A DNA stretch of 64,000 bases from Panulirus ornatus (Eukaryota; Arthropoda; Malacostraca; Decapoda; Palinuridae), in assembly GCF_036320965.1 (NCBI RefSeq), contig NC_092269.1, positions 32,511,843 through 32,575,842 on the forward strand. Reading direction: 5' to 3'. Below the pieces are notes generated by a model. The model was given only the letters and a program-made list of their open reading frames with translations, did no database searches and was not told where the DNA came from. Shown piece by piece: positions 12,246 to 24,240 of the stretch (its first letter is position 1; the number at the start of each line of letters is the position of its first letter). A program made the translations under genes and the position numbers.

Positions 12246-13974
12246 CCAACACTGACTGCCTAGAACACCTGTATGTAGCACTAACGTGCCTTTAAACAGT
12301 GCTTGCCTGCAGCGCTATCTGCACGCATGAACCACTGTCTGCTTTTAACGACTACACCAAACGCACTGCTTTCAAACATATTGCTGTAAAAATGGAATCA
12401 CAATTCTGGAAATAATTTCGAAGGCAAATGTGAAGCACTCCCGAAATAGAATACTCTAAATATATCCAAATGTTTCAAAGTTGCATACGTGGTATAAACA
12501 AAAGCTTGACTCAATCATCATCCATGTAATGAAGCTGAGTCTTCAATAATTCCCTCAAAGACCACGACTAATTTTGTGAGGAAAAAAACGAATTTGTCAG
12601 AAAATCAGTAATGTTACTGGGGATGTATATACAAATATACAGTATCTTAAAAAATGTTACAGCTGTACAAGAGTGAACTGTACTTACCTCTACATTACTT
12701 ACGACTGGGAAGCAAAAGCATTTGCATTCACATTAAAATATTTCATATAACGTCCATGTTACTAAAAGGGCAGAAAGTTATTTTCAAAACTGCAACGCTT
12801 TTATAAGGTAAGCCAAACACGACTTCATCATGAATATGTTGCTAACAAATGCATTCTACGTATTCTCGTATTTTGACACCCCCCCCCCCCCTCTATCTCT
12901 CTCTAATACGTGGGCTGCTGCTGACTTTTAGCGCACAAACATAATAGCCTCCTCACCTCTTACATGCCACTTTGACAACGTATCTCGTTCTTCGTTAACT
13001 CTCTTGAATTCTCTCCTGTGGTGATCGTCGACAGCAACTGGCCCTGCTTACGAGCAAAATCTCGTTAAGTACTACGGTGTGAAGAAGCTAATGGACTTAT
13101 TTATGAGTGGGTTTCGCCGTCTATCGCGCCGTTTAACAAATCTATTACGATTATAATTATCCATCGGGATGATAAACTATTTTGTATTCAATTATTCGTT
13201 TATGAGTTGAACAGTCCATTTCTGGGATCCATGGGATTTGATCAATTCTGTGTTTATTGCTCCCTTGCAAACAAGTTGTCATTACCTACCTGGGGTTTAA
13301 TCACGGATGTGGGTTAATTACCCATGAGTGGGCCTTCAGTACCCACTTGCAGGCCTCGTCATCCATTTCCTGGTTCTAATTATCCACTAGCGCAATTCCA
13401 ATATCCATCCTCAGATAACACTGTTACTCATTTTGTGCCTTTCCCAGCGCTAACTTTTCGCTGGTGAATGTCAATTATCAATCCCATAAACTGAATCATC
13501 TTATCATTTTTTCAAATTATCAATAAAAAATCATCATGTTTTCACTGTCCATTTGTAAATATTATTATCAACATTATAAAAATCCCTCCATTCTCAGGCA
13601 TTCCTATCCATTTGTGGGATTGTTAATCGTCTGTATCTTGTGAGCTCTGTTTTGATAATACAACTACGTTTTTTTTTTTTTAATCTAAAAGTGTTTCTGT
13701 TACATACTTGTGGGTTTCTGTGACCCATAAATGGGTCTTCATTGCCGTCACAACCACAAGAAACCATATCTCCTCATTGTGCGTTTATCTTCAAACTTAA
13801 AAATACAAAGAACATAATTTATTGTTTCTATTTTCTAACTACTAACTTGGTCTATCAAAGGAGCTTCCTCAAAATCACTGACCAGATCCAGCGTCAGATA
13901 CGTATTAGTATGACTGGTTACCTGGTATAAAGACAGTGGGTGATGGAATCTAAATTCTTCAGCCAGAATACTTA

Positions 13975-13978
<4 letters not shown>
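12246..13978. other. Gene-free AT-rich span
   Basis: Contains a poly-C tract (about 12,881-12,892) followed by CT units, a poly-T tract near 13,671, and the degenerate minisatellite listed separately. I see no gene. Confidence 0.5.
13130..13770. repeat. degenerate minisatellite, AATTATCCATTTGTGGG type
   Basis: Repeated variants of AATTATCCATtTgTGGGaTT and CCCATGAGTGGG occur every 25-40 bp over more than 600 bp, with heavy decay. The motif is shared with the array at 8.3-8.9 kb. Confidence 0.5.

Positions 13979-14060
<82 letters not shown>
13979..14060. repeat. (TA)n microsatellite
   Basis: About 82 bp of TA with a single ATACAT interruption near its right end. Confidence 0.97.
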
Positions 14061-14061
<1 letters not shown>

Positions 14062-14451
14062 AAGAAATATGAGCATACGAGAAAAAAAATAGAATATGAT
14101 GAAAGTCTGAGTGTATTTCCCAATGGTGTCAAGAAACCATTACAAGTCTAGTGGTCTGAAAACATCAACAGTAAAGTGAAGGGCAAACATATAATCAACA
14201 GTTCACGATGCACTCTATGTGAAATACACTCTCTACAAGCGCGGTTATCAATCACACTGTCTACTGCTGTCCAAACCTTGGCTTTTATAGGCTCCAAGAA
14301 TCATATCTCGTGTGTGTGGTACGTAACGATAAATACAGTGCCACTAGGCATCTGGTCTGTCGTACGAAAAATATGGTCGGAACTAGAGAAAACACCTGCG
14401 CATGCAAGTGATGGAATACCGCATCTGTGAACGTCAAAGACGGAGATCCCC

Positions 14452-14490
14452 TCTCTCTCTCTCTCCACACACACACACACACACACACAA
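14452..14490. repeat. compound (CT)n(CA)n microsatellite
   Basis: CT units pass directly into CA units. Confidence 0.93.
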
Positions 14491-14968
14491 ACTGCTCATA
14501 CAACTCTGGGAATATGTCCACCACACTGCGAGTCACTGCTTATGGAACTCTGATAAGAGGAATGGTTCAGACGCCAAACGTCTCTGTTCAAGCTGTGTGT
14601 GACGTGCGACAATCAGATACAGACAAACTTCTCGAATCAGCACGTGTCATCGTGGTGTTGTACGCACCTTGTCACCAGCTCTGAAGATTGTCACCGTTAT
14701 CTTGTGCTACTCTCGGCTCGTCTTCTTTCACTACTGTCTGTCTGCCTCCCTGCCTGCCCACATGTCTGTCTGCTTGCAATAAATGCCTATGTAACTGTCA
14801 CCAACACTGCTTTCCTGCCGACTGTTCCCCAGCCCACTTATATATGGCTACAAGCTTGCTTAAATACCCACAATTCCACCAGTTAGTCCACATGCTTCCA
14901 GCACCGCAGCAACGGCCAAGCACAACTGGACCGGCAGGCAAATGTACCATTAAACAGTATGGGTGGCG

Positions 14969-14970
<2 letters not shown>

Positions 14971-15012
<42 letters not shown>
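14971..15012. repeat. (AC)n microsatellite
   Basis: A perfect AC run of about 42 bp. Confidence 0.97.
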
Positions 15013-15014
<2 letters not shown>

Positions 15015-15418
15015 ACGTACACACTACCATTTTTTTTTTCTGGACACTATGCCTTGTCAGTGGTGTTTCACAGCTAAATACTGTATATTTATTTTGAGCA
15101 CTCCATCATACACATATAATGCCACTTTATATACACAAAAAGACACTGTCCTTACTCCGCACTTGCACAAAGCAACCCTTTCAATAAAGGCACAGTGTCA
15201 TTTACCAGCAGTCACACGCACTCAGTATTAACCTCTTCTGATTCAGCGCTACTCACACCAAAGAAGACAGTGTCACTCTAGTTATAGCGCCAACCATTCC
15301 TGTCACAGTGCCATACTCTCCACAAAGCGGCAGAACCTCCTCTCTAATAAGTACAGCGCTACTCTCTCTGTTTATGGTGCTACTTCAGCTACAATGACCC
15401 CGCTCTTCTCTCTCTCTC

Positions 15419-15435
15419 CACACACACACACACAC
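15419..15435. repeat. short (CA)n tract
   Basis: Eight CA units after a CT stretch. Confidence 0.85.
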
Positions 15436-16729
15436 TCCTACCCTCCCTGGACAGACATACTGCACATGGCCGCCTTCCCCACGAAACACAGCGTGACCAC
15501 CTCAATCCACAGTGCCATCCCGGTTACGGAGGAAGTGTGTCGCTCTCGACACCCACTTAACGTGCCACTACCCAAACAAGGGGTGGTGCCAACGTCCTCC
15601 TTCCCCCGGAGCCATCTTTTACGAAGGCTTAGTGCCAACGTGCCACTACCCCAGTGGCCCTCTAGACAAGGCACTGTGCCACCGTCCTGGTGCCCTAGTG
15701 GCAGCTCACCTCAGGCACTGCAGACGCCTGGATCCACTCAAATAACCTTGCCATTTAGAGGTTAAGGCGGCAGGTGTTGTGTCTCCCGGGGCAACGACCA
15801 AAAACACACATCCCCGTCAGTGTTGTCAACCCCCTCCGCCCCGTCCCACCCCTCCCCCCGTGCACCACACGTCTTCCCAAGGCAAGGTCACGCCACCATT
15901 TTATTACATAATGCAACAATTTTAGTGGAGCAACAAAAATATTATCCTCTATTTGTTTGTTTGTATTGGCTCCTCCTGAGCGGTTTAAAGACGTTTGGCT
16001 CTGTTGTCGGTTGGAGTTCACTGCGGCGCTCCCTCTTCCTCTTAGACGCTGACTTTACTTCGACACGTCCCTGGTTGACACTTTTTACAAGGTTTTCTAA
16101 CAAATGGAGTACTCATTCAATTAATTCATTCAATACCAAGGAAAAATATCTGGATTACTTCATGTGGAAGCGTGTGGCATCTGTCCCTCCAGACGCTGTC
16201 ATCGATCGGGTGGCGTGACGCGTCCGACACCCGAGTTTCACTCCCCAGCAGCCCTTCCCAAAATGCATCCGATCGCATGCCACACCGAACGCTCATTTAC
16301 GACCCCTCGAGTCAGTCAACGTCAATCTGGCCGTCTGGTCAGAGTGTTTGTGTTTAATTACTGGCCTGATGCTGACTGACAGCCTATTAATCTCCGATGT
16401 ACTTATTCTTTTTGTTTCATGAACCCACCATGTGTTCGAACAAGACGGATCAATCTGGTATTTGACCTATTGATCGAGGGTAATCGAAGGGCTGTTGGCT
16501 TTGGGGTTTTTTTTTTTTATATAATGGCTTGGGAGATGAATTCAGTAGATGCATATTGATCTAATGATTGAGGATGATCAAAGGAGTGGTCATTCTCGCT
16601 GGCGGAGGTCAGTCTTAAAGGATGAAGAACACAGAGATGGAATTCAGATGAAGACCACTCATGGGTTGAGGACAGCGGAAGGTGTTGACAAGAATCTAAA
16701 CAGCAGAGGTCAGTAACCCTCCCTGTCTC

Positions 16730-16982
16730 ACCTCCCTGTATCTTACTCCTCCTCCTCTTCCTGTCTCCCTCCGTCGTTATTCGAGATTCCCGTCTACTTC
16801 TCCTACACTATACAACCCTTCCATCTATATATCCTCAATCAACCCTTCCCTACCTGCTCCCTCCCTCCATTACTGCGAGTACTCTGCCTTCAGGATTGCC
16901 CACCGTCATCCCTCGTCTCCACTCCCAGCACCGCTCCTTGCCCGAAAACCTTCCTACGCCTCTCCCTGTACTCCCATGCACA

Positions 16983-17051
<69 letters not shown>

Positions 17052-18760
17052 CCCACAACTCTGAACTTCATATTCCTTCCTCCATCTCCTTTACTACCCC
17101 TCCATCAACTAGTCACCACCTCCACGTCTTCCCTCCACTTTCTGCCATCCATCACCCCTCCATTTTATCTCCCACCGCCCCGTTCCATTGCCATCACCCT
17201 CCTACCACCACACTCTTCCCCTGTACCGTCCTCCACTCCCCACTACCACTGACTATCCTCCTCCAAGCCTCTCACTCCCTAACCCTTACACTTCCACGTT
17301 TCTCCCTCCATCACTTCTCTACCTCTACATCTCTCCATCATCCGTCCACTCCCGCACTTTCCTAACCCCCTACCACCTCTCATACTCCCGCCTCTTCTCT
17401 CATGTCTCTCCACAACATCCCTCCCCTCACCCTCTGCACAAGCGATCCACTCCCCAATCTCCCCCACAATCAACTTCCCTACCCATCGCCTCTCCCTCAC
17501 CCCTCCACATCAACGTCTCTCTATCCACCATTTCTATACCTCCACGTCTCTCCATCTACCAGTTATGTGTTTTCGACTCGAGTTCAAAACAGACAAGCTC
17601 GACATGGGTCAACAACTCCCCATCCCCCGTTCTCTGTATTTCCCATCTACAGTCTCTTTCCTTCTATCTCCTCTTTTTCCCCTTCAGCATCCCTAACGCT
17701 ATCCTCTCTTCCTTTATCACTCTACCTTAAGTCCCCACGTTTCTTCACTTCTATGGCTTTCCTACCACCTTCTTCAATTCTGTCATTTCCCGCTCCACCT
17801 CCACACTTCCCACACGCACCTGACTTAGACAAACACCGCTCCACTCTTGACCTACACACATCTCCGCTCCCGGTCTAATTGTCCGTGCAACCTCATGGCT
17901 TCCATTCATCTGCTCTCACTGTCTTACGATAAGTGTTAACAAACCTCGTATACAAGTAACTTTTGTTTTCATCTTCCACCGACACAAACACCTCAAGCAG
18001 CCACTCGGGCTGTAACGCAAACTTTTCACTGATATCAGGAGCTTTAGGGCCGCTAAGGAGTTGCTGTTCAGACGACCTGGTTTGATAAGATACGTAAATA
18101 ACACACACTTTGCAGTAATCTGGAAATCTGGGGCAAAATAAACTATCAACTTGACTTCCGCGTCTCTCCTCCGCTCCTTGACTTCCAAATCTCTCCTCTG
18201 TACCGTCTTACTTCCACAACCCTCGACTTTAATAACTCTCCTTTGGCCCCCATGACTTCCACACCTCTCAAAGTCCCATACCTCCACCCCCTACACCTCC
18301 TCCTATCCCCTGGCCTCTGTGAAGGAATGATATCATCCCTTAATATCAATCCTTCCACAACTGCTTCACTCCAGCATGACGCTCCATGCTCCTGTGCTTG
18401 ATTTCCCAGCATCTCAACTCTTTGGTTACGACATCTTCCCCCTAACCTCTATGGCTTCCGCAAGCCCAGCACACAATGCACACTGACCTCATACTTCTTT
18501 CTACCAACCAACACCTACAGCTCAAATCCAACGTCACTTCTACCTTGACTTTCGCATCTCTCCTGTGTGCCTTTTAATGTCATCGTCTCACCACAATTCT
18601 TCGATTTCAACCTCACCCCAACACTTTGAACTTTACAGCTATATTCCAGCCACTGACTTCCACGCCCCCCTCCACATCTCCTGGCTTCCACTAATTCACT
18701 TCGTCACCTGAACTTCACTTCATTACCTTTCCAGTCCCTTCTGTCTCACAATAAAGGGCA
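16730..18760. repeat. Polypyrimidine block made of decayed CT-rich units
   Basis: For about 2 kb the plus strand is dominated by C and T. Recurrent phrases are TCTCCCTCCA, ACTTCCACaTCTCTCC and CCTCCACGTCTCTCC at 25-40 bp intervals, best seen at 17.05-17.55 and 18.15-18.75 kb. A perfect (CT)n run lies at 16,985-17,050. The 118- to 180-codon Ser/Pro/Leu-rich frames here follow from the composition. A short mixed-composition stretch (17.9-18.15 kb) interrupts the block. Confidence 0.65.
16985..17050. repeat. (CT)n microsatellite
   Basis: A perfect CT run of about 66 bp. Confidence 0.97.
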
Positions 18761-18858
18761 TTATAAGATACAACCAAAAGCTAATTCCTATATAAATAAA
18801 TAACAGCATTAGTCCTCTATGGACTTATAACACTAAAAGCTAATTCCTATATATATAT

Positions 18859-19035
18859 TGGAAAGGATCACAATTTTGCGCGTGATCAAGATATTCCTAT
18901 GAGTCCACGGGGAAAATGAAACACGAAAAGTTCCCAAGTGCACTTTCGTGTAATAATCACATCATCAGGGGAGACACAAGAGAGAAATATAACAGTCAGT
19001 TGATATACATCGAAGAGACGAAGCTAGGACGCCAT
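18859..19035 (+). mobile_element. Penelope-like repeat fragment with degenerate hammerhead-type fold
   Basis: A sharply bounded segment starts after a short TA tract. It carries ordered pieces of a hammerhead ribozyme: CCTATGAG (18,896-18,903, one G short of the CUGAUGA core), GTCC/GGGA as a weak stem II, GAAA (18,918-18,921), and a strong stem III in which ACACGAA (18,921-18,927) pairs with TTCGTGT (18,945-18,951). An A follows at the expected cleavage position. Stem I can form from GTGAT (18,882) with ATCAC (18,956) and TAT with ATA. Penelope-like elements are known to carry hammerhead motifs in their terminal repeats. That link, and the abundance of this sequence in decapods, are from memory. 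The missing core G suggests an inactive copy. Confidence 0.5.
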
Positions 19036-19047
19036 ACATATAACACC

Positions 19048-19460
19048 AGGGTCTAACTACTCTAAAGCCAGGTAACACCAGACGCTAACTCCTAAATAGA
19101 CAGAAACGTATTCTCATCCCCAGAAGACACCAGAGGCTACCACTTATATATAGAGATGACATGAGAAATGACCTCCTACACAGACAGAGAACACCATAAA
19201 GTAACTCCAGTAGACAGATAACTCTGAAGATTAACACCTATACAGACAAAACAACACCAGAAGTTAACATTTACAAAGACAAACCACATCAGAACTAACA
19301 TTTTTACATAAAGATAACACCAAAAGCAAACACAAGCAGATAACGCCAGGTGACTAACACATATAAAGATAACACTAGAATCTAACACCCATACACCGAC
19401 GCAGAATGATCACACCAGATGCTAACTTCTACACAGAGACTACATCAGAAACCAACTCCT
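19048..19460. repeat. degenerate minisatellite, AACACCAGAnGCTAAC type
   Basis: About ten units of 33-42 bp share AACACCAGAaGcTAACaCcTAtACAGACAgA in varying states of decay. The preceding sequence (18,780-18,855) repeats AGCTAATTCCTATATA and may be an earlier outlier of the same array, with the Penelope-like repeat inserted between. Confidence 0.7.
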
Positions 19461-19952
19461 ACATGGAGGGGTAACTCTGCACATATGGTTTTCCTGATCC
19501 GGTAGGGGAAGTTCCCCGTGGTTTTGGTCGCTGGGGATCAGCGGTCGCCAGAGAAACCTGGTGATGAAGGATGGATGAGGCCAAGACTGAGGAAAGACGG
19601 GGCCGAGGGAGGTGGATAACATGGGACAATGAGGGGAAAAGGAGAGAGGAGCTACAAAGTTACACAGACCACACAGACCAAAGGTCCAAGCGAGATGCTT
19701 TGGCCTTAACACCGCTGAAAAAAAAATGTAGTTCCCTTAAAGGGAGCAGAAGAAACAGGAAGGAAAAGCAAAGGTTTTCTCCCTACCCTCCACTCCCTCC
19801 GGCAACAACCCGGAAAAAATTTGCAAGACAAAATGCCTGAAGGGAAATTCTTAAGGGAAAGTCAGAAGGTAGAATGAACGTGAATACATCATGCATCCCA
19901 CCACCAAAGACATGGAACCCTTCACTTTCTGTATGAAAGACAATAAGGGTGA

Positions 19953-19959
19953 AAGAGAG

Positions 19960-20042
<83 letters not shown>
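19953..20042. repeat. (GA)n microsatellite
   Basis: About 90 bp of GA with one GC interruption near the left end. Confidence 0.97.
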
Positions 20043-20044
<2 letters not shown>

Positions 20045-20094
20045 CCACACTCTTTTGGGCCCCATGTTATCAACTTTCTCTGTTGTCATACAAC

Positions 20095-20340
20095 TTGATA
20101 AACATTTGTATGCTGTCACCACTGACAGTTGCACTATATACTTTACTCCATTCATCCAATACCCTGACGTCATAAAAGTACTTCTGTACATTTCTTTTAT
20201 AAAAGTTTCTCCCTTAGCATCTTGTTAGGGCCTATGGGTGCCCTATGTTTGCATGCTTCGAAGAACTGTTTACCTTTAATATCTGGTTTAGAAACCGAAG
20301 GGTGTGATCAGGTAATACCCTCCCTCTTCTTTCTTCCATG
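20095..20340 (-). pseudogene. LINE-B reverse-transcriptase C-terminal remnant
   Basis: The minus strand reads NVQKYFYDVRVLDEWSKV, followed by VSGDSIQMFIK. This aligns with NKDVKKYFYNDSVVDEWN and VVNANSIHRFK in the better-preserved copy at 47.1-47.4 kb. The pattern KYFF-x-x-RVV-x-x-WN-x-LP-x-x-VV, followed by NSFK, closes many CR1/L2-type LINE polyproteins. Upstream, RRGRVLPDHTLRFL corresponds to RRVRGSLITIFKFL. Stops and frame changes show it is dead. It is the only clear LINE sequence in the first 29 kb. Confidence 0.65.
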
Positions 20341-20432
20341 GTGAGAAAATATAAGGCATCTTAAACTCACATTGTAACTCCTAAAAACATAAATGCAAAT
20401 GCTTCAGCAGTTCACTAAGCACACACCCCTTG

Positions 20433-20463
<31 letters not shown>

Positions 20464-20994
20464 CAAAGACCCGAGAGTGGTAATAATCTCCTGGAAGCAC
20501 ACCCATCTTTATTCCTCCTTCAAAACCACCCTCGCTTATTTTCCAACACCACTGATCAACACCTCACGCCAACCTCAACCCGCTCTCCCTCCTTCGCTGA
20601 CCCCACCCCTTTCCACCACCATTATCGTCTTACTTTCGTGAACATGATATCAAAATAATAGACGAATCTTGCTTTTTTCTTTCCCCTTGGCAATAAACTT
20701 GCGTTCCTCCTTCGTATACCGCCGATTCCTGTGTGTTTCCGTACCACCATCACCGCTTCCCTCTCTCTGTCCCTACGTACGGGCCAGACACGTATTGTCC
20801 AGGGAGTGAAGCCGATAAGCGAGGGCCAGGGTTAAGGGTGTTGTCCGTCTGTTCGTGGGTGGAGCTCGGAGTTGTGATGGGGAGGAGGAGGGTGTATGCC
20901 GGACGACGTATGGAGGTGAAACTGGTGAATTAGGTTACCATGAGATGGCGATGTGGTAGGGGGTCGAGGGAATCCTTTCACGTTTTCCTGAAAC
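20341..20994. other. Gene-free span
   Basis: Holds an AC tract (20,434-20,460) and otherwise unremarkable sequence. Confidence 0.5.
20434..20460. repeat. (AC)n microsatellite
   Basis: A perfect AC run of about 27 bp. Confidence 0.95.
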
Positions 20995-21250
20995 TCCTTG
21001 ACCACGACTGTACGACCCTAGAGCATAACGGTTCGACCCTTAGAACACGACAGTTCTAACCATGAGCACGACGACACGACCCCTTGAGTACGACGGTGCG
21101 ACACATGAGCACTACGGTTCGATTCTTGAACTAGACAACACTGACCCCTAAGCACGACGGTACGACCCCTAGAGCACGACGGTACGACCCTTTAGCACGA
21201 CGGCACGACCCATGAGCACGACCGTACGACCCTTGGGTACGATGGCCCGG
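20995..21250. repeat. 23-25-bp satellite, GAGCACGACGGTACGACCC type
   Basis: About ten head-to-tail units with consensus GAGCACGACGGTACGACCCnT, each with a few substitutions. The same unit is found at 24.8-25.0 kb, 35.5 kb and 36.1-36.4 kb, partly in the opposite orientation. Confidence 0.85.
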
Positions 21251-22251
21251 CCAGGCCATCAGATACAAGCGATGATGTCGACGGGTCCCAATGCATCATC
21301 GAACTATCCTCTCTACACTTTACCATTTTAATGCATTCCTGTTTTACTCAAATCCTTCTAAGCAATCTTTCTTTACTTCTACTTTCTCACCTCCCATTTT
21401 ACAACCTACTCACTCTGTTCCCTTTGGCACGACCAACTCATCCCATTTCCATTTTCTACATCCTTCTTACCTCATTTCTTTTGCAGCCTCTATCCATTTT
21501 CTTAATTTTTTTTTTCTAGTTCGTAGAACGTACTCATCCCCCTTCCTCCTACGCCAACCATCACCCGCCTCTGGCCCTGACGCCGTCGTCTAAACATTTC
21601 TTCAGAAAGTTATCTTCACAAGTTTGCCTCTTTATCTTCCATTTCCTTCACCCCGCATTTTTATCGCCCCTTTAAAGTGATTACCCCTCGCTTGGAAGGT
21701 TGCCAGACAGTGATTAATGGCCGTATTACTGATAGGGACCTCATCATCCATTTGCTTCTCCCCGCTTCTCTCGTCATATCCCATATTTTCGTTTGTTCAT
21801 AGCTGCTCCTCTTCATTCTTTCACACATATTCCATTTTATCTAATGACTCGTGTGCTTTTATATCTCTTTAGATTTACACCTTTTTTTTCTCTCTCTCAC
21901 CGTGTCTAAATTTAGGATCCGTACGTAAAGAATTCTTGTCTTGATCTGCTATGCTCCCGTCCCAAATCTATTCTAGTCCTCTATCAATCTCCTTTCCTAA
22001 CTCTCTCGTCCCCTGCTTCCAAAGGATGAGAGCGTCTCGTCCCTCTTACCTAATTTCAGCCTGATCTATTTTCTCAAGTTAACTGCGTTCTTAGAGTAGG
22101 TCAATACCAGGTTCTTCCTGCAGCAGCATTGACGCTTTTCTGTAAATCTGGCATTCACCTGTATTCCTCTTGTATAGGATTTCCACCAAATTTTTCTTCG
22201 TTTCATTATTCCAGCTTGATAATCTAAAATCACTTTACCTGATGATTATAT

Positions 22252-22252
22252 C

Positions 22253-22295
<43 letters not shown>

Positions 22296-22318
22296 TGATG
22301 ATGATGATGATGATGATA
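22252..22318. repeat. compound (AAT)n(GAT)n microsatellite
   Basis: About 14 AAT units followed by about 7 GAT units. Confidence 0.96.
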
Positions 22319-22889
22319 GTCATGACGAAGAATTACATAGAGGGGAAAATACGTAAAGCTTAGATACACAGGCTATAAATGGTGGGGTGTGTAAATACAC
22401 GGTCTTTACAATTACACTTGAGCGCAGTCTCACGAGTTTATCATCCCACTTAAGAACCCATCTCCAGCTCCCATCAGCCTTTCTTGTTCATCATCCCATC
22501 ACCCTCTTGTTCACCATCCCATCACTTTCCCGTTCAACATTTCCATAAGCGCCTCCTATTCTCCTGTCCAATCCAAGGGCCCCCTTCTCTAGTCCACTAC
22601 CCTAGCAGGCACATGCAAGTCCAGCCATCTGCTGCCACACCACCATCCCAGCACCTGACCTGTTCTACACCCCGGAAACCCCCTGGATTTACCATTCGAA
22701 CAGCCAGTTGCCCTCAGTTGACCACCCCAGAGTCATTTACCGTACCCCATCCCAGTAGGCTCTCGTTCACAACCCCCAGTAACCTGGCCCCAGCCCGTTA
22801 CACCACCCACGGCCGCTGCTCTTGGCTTGTATCCAGACCTTGGTCACTCTTCCTGTTAGCTCGCCTCTGCCTCTCACTCCTCCTCCTAA

Positions 22890-22924
22890 ACTCCCCCCCC
22901 CCCCCCTCTCTCTCTCTCTCTCTT
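22890..22924. repeat. poly-C followed by (TC)n
   Basis: About 16 cytosines, then nine TC units. Confidence 0.93.
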
Positions 22925-23577
22925 GCTGTATTCCTCTCCTCTTCAGTTCTATTCCCAACCCTCAAAACCCCCTATCATTCTTTGCTCCGTCTTCTCCTTT
23001 AACGCCAAACTTCTCACATACTTCATACCTTCGCTTCCCTTAGCCTTCCGTATATATATATTTGCACTTTCGTCATATGTGTCTCACTTCTAAATTTTTT
23101 TCTCCAGGCACCTTACCCATCCACAGCTCATTCCTCCATCCACTATCTCGTTATTCTAATCTATTTACTCCTTATTTTCCTATCCCTCTGCCGTCATAAA
23201 TCTTCCGTCCTCTCCTAAGTGTAGAATTATTGGTTGTCTTAATATATATCTTCAACTGTTGCCAGCGACGCGCTTACGATCCTTTCCGGGCAATTTTTCA
23301 CTAGTAACGAGGCTATTTCTCAGGCTTGTGCAGTGCTCTCTGCATTCCTCTCCATCTTGCTATGTAACGATGCTATCTCACAGTGGGTGCAGTGCCTCTG
23401 CCCTTCTATAATCCTTCTTACACACCTCCACGTTCACATTTTCTCTTACTTCTTGTTTACTTTTCTCCAATTCATTTCACTCCCTTTCCTTCCTCCGGCA
23501 CTACATCACTCTTCATTCACCTGCATTTCTGAATTCATATAATCTCGCTTTCCTTCATGGCATGACATTATCGACAT

Positions 23578-23578
<1 letters not shown>

Positions 23579-23626
<48 letters not shown>
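23579..23626. repeat. (TC)n microsatellite
   Basis: A perfect TC run of about 48 bp. Confidence 0.97.
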
Positions 23627-23628
<2 letters not shown>

Positions 23629-24024
23629 GTCCAGGGTTGGCCATAAGATGGACTGAGGTACGGTATGGTACGTTCGCTCGTTCAGAAGTTCTTCCGTCGT
23701 GCGCTAGGATCATGCAAGAGACGCCACCGACCTCACCGACGCTTGGGCACACAGTCGCCGAGCGTCACTGAAGCATGGCCGAGCACCAAACGATCTATTC
23801 CAAATCAAAAGCTCCGACCGGCGTCCATTCTGGTGATTCAACCTGACAAACTTGTGGCCAAATACCTGGACATTACAGGACGGCCATCAGTCTGTTGCCG
23901 CTTCTTACCTCGATCCATAAACTTGGTAAGAGAGACGTGCGTCGTCTATACGTTATTACCACAAAACTTGTGCAAAGTATCAGTGGGATACGAAGTAGAG
24001 GTAAGCTGGGCCACCAGCACAGGA

Positions 24025-24240
24025 TTATTTCAAGGCTGGTACTTCACAGTGGAAGACGTACGTCAAGGCCAATACTTCACATTGGAGGACGTACGTCAAG
24101 GCCAATACTTACCAGTGTGGAACGCACCTCAGGGCCATACTTCAGAAGACACATTTCATGGCCAATACTTCACAGCGGAAGACTTACTCTACGGCCATGT
24201 TTCAGTGGAAGACGTCTACGAGGGCCAACACTTGACAATG
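24025..24240. repeat. 33-bp tandem repeat, about 6 units
   Basis: Units of 33 bp read GTGGAAGACGTACGTCaAGG followed by CCAATACTTCACA. The left units are nearly identical and the right ones diverged. Because 33 is a multiple of three, two plus-strand frames stay open: one reads an 11-residue repeat (GQYFTVEDVRQ), the other RTSRPILHIGG. The first lies in a 239-codon frame (23,665-24,384) that begins in ordinary sequence after a TC tract. I favour a minisatellite over a gene, as no splice signals, signal peptide or known domain accompany it. Confidence 0.75.

Larger units (their letters stand above)
14061..16729. other. Gene-free span with AC tracts and decayed tandem repeats
   Basis: Between 15.1 and 15.7 kb the phrases CAGTGcCAc, CAGCGCTACTC and GTGCCACTACCC recur irregularly, suggesting a very old tandem array. 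No splice-supported exon or transposon domain is visible. Confidence 0.45.
21251..24024. other. Pyrimidine-rich span without a supported gene
   Basis: Plus-strand C+T richness dominates 21.29-21.58 and 22.44-23.58 kb, where phrases such as TTCACCATCCCATCACcCTC repeat loosely. The 172-codon plus-strand frame at 22,484-23,002 follows from this composition. Confidence 0.5.

Noticed and set aside
17188..17730. A 180-codon plus-strand Ser/Pro/Leu-rich frame
   Set aside because: A product of the polypyrimidine composition, which suppresses stop codons; neighbouring frames are open too.
19783..20191. Several frames of Leu-Ser or Glu-Arg repeats
   Set aside because: Simple translation of the (GA)n tract on both strands.
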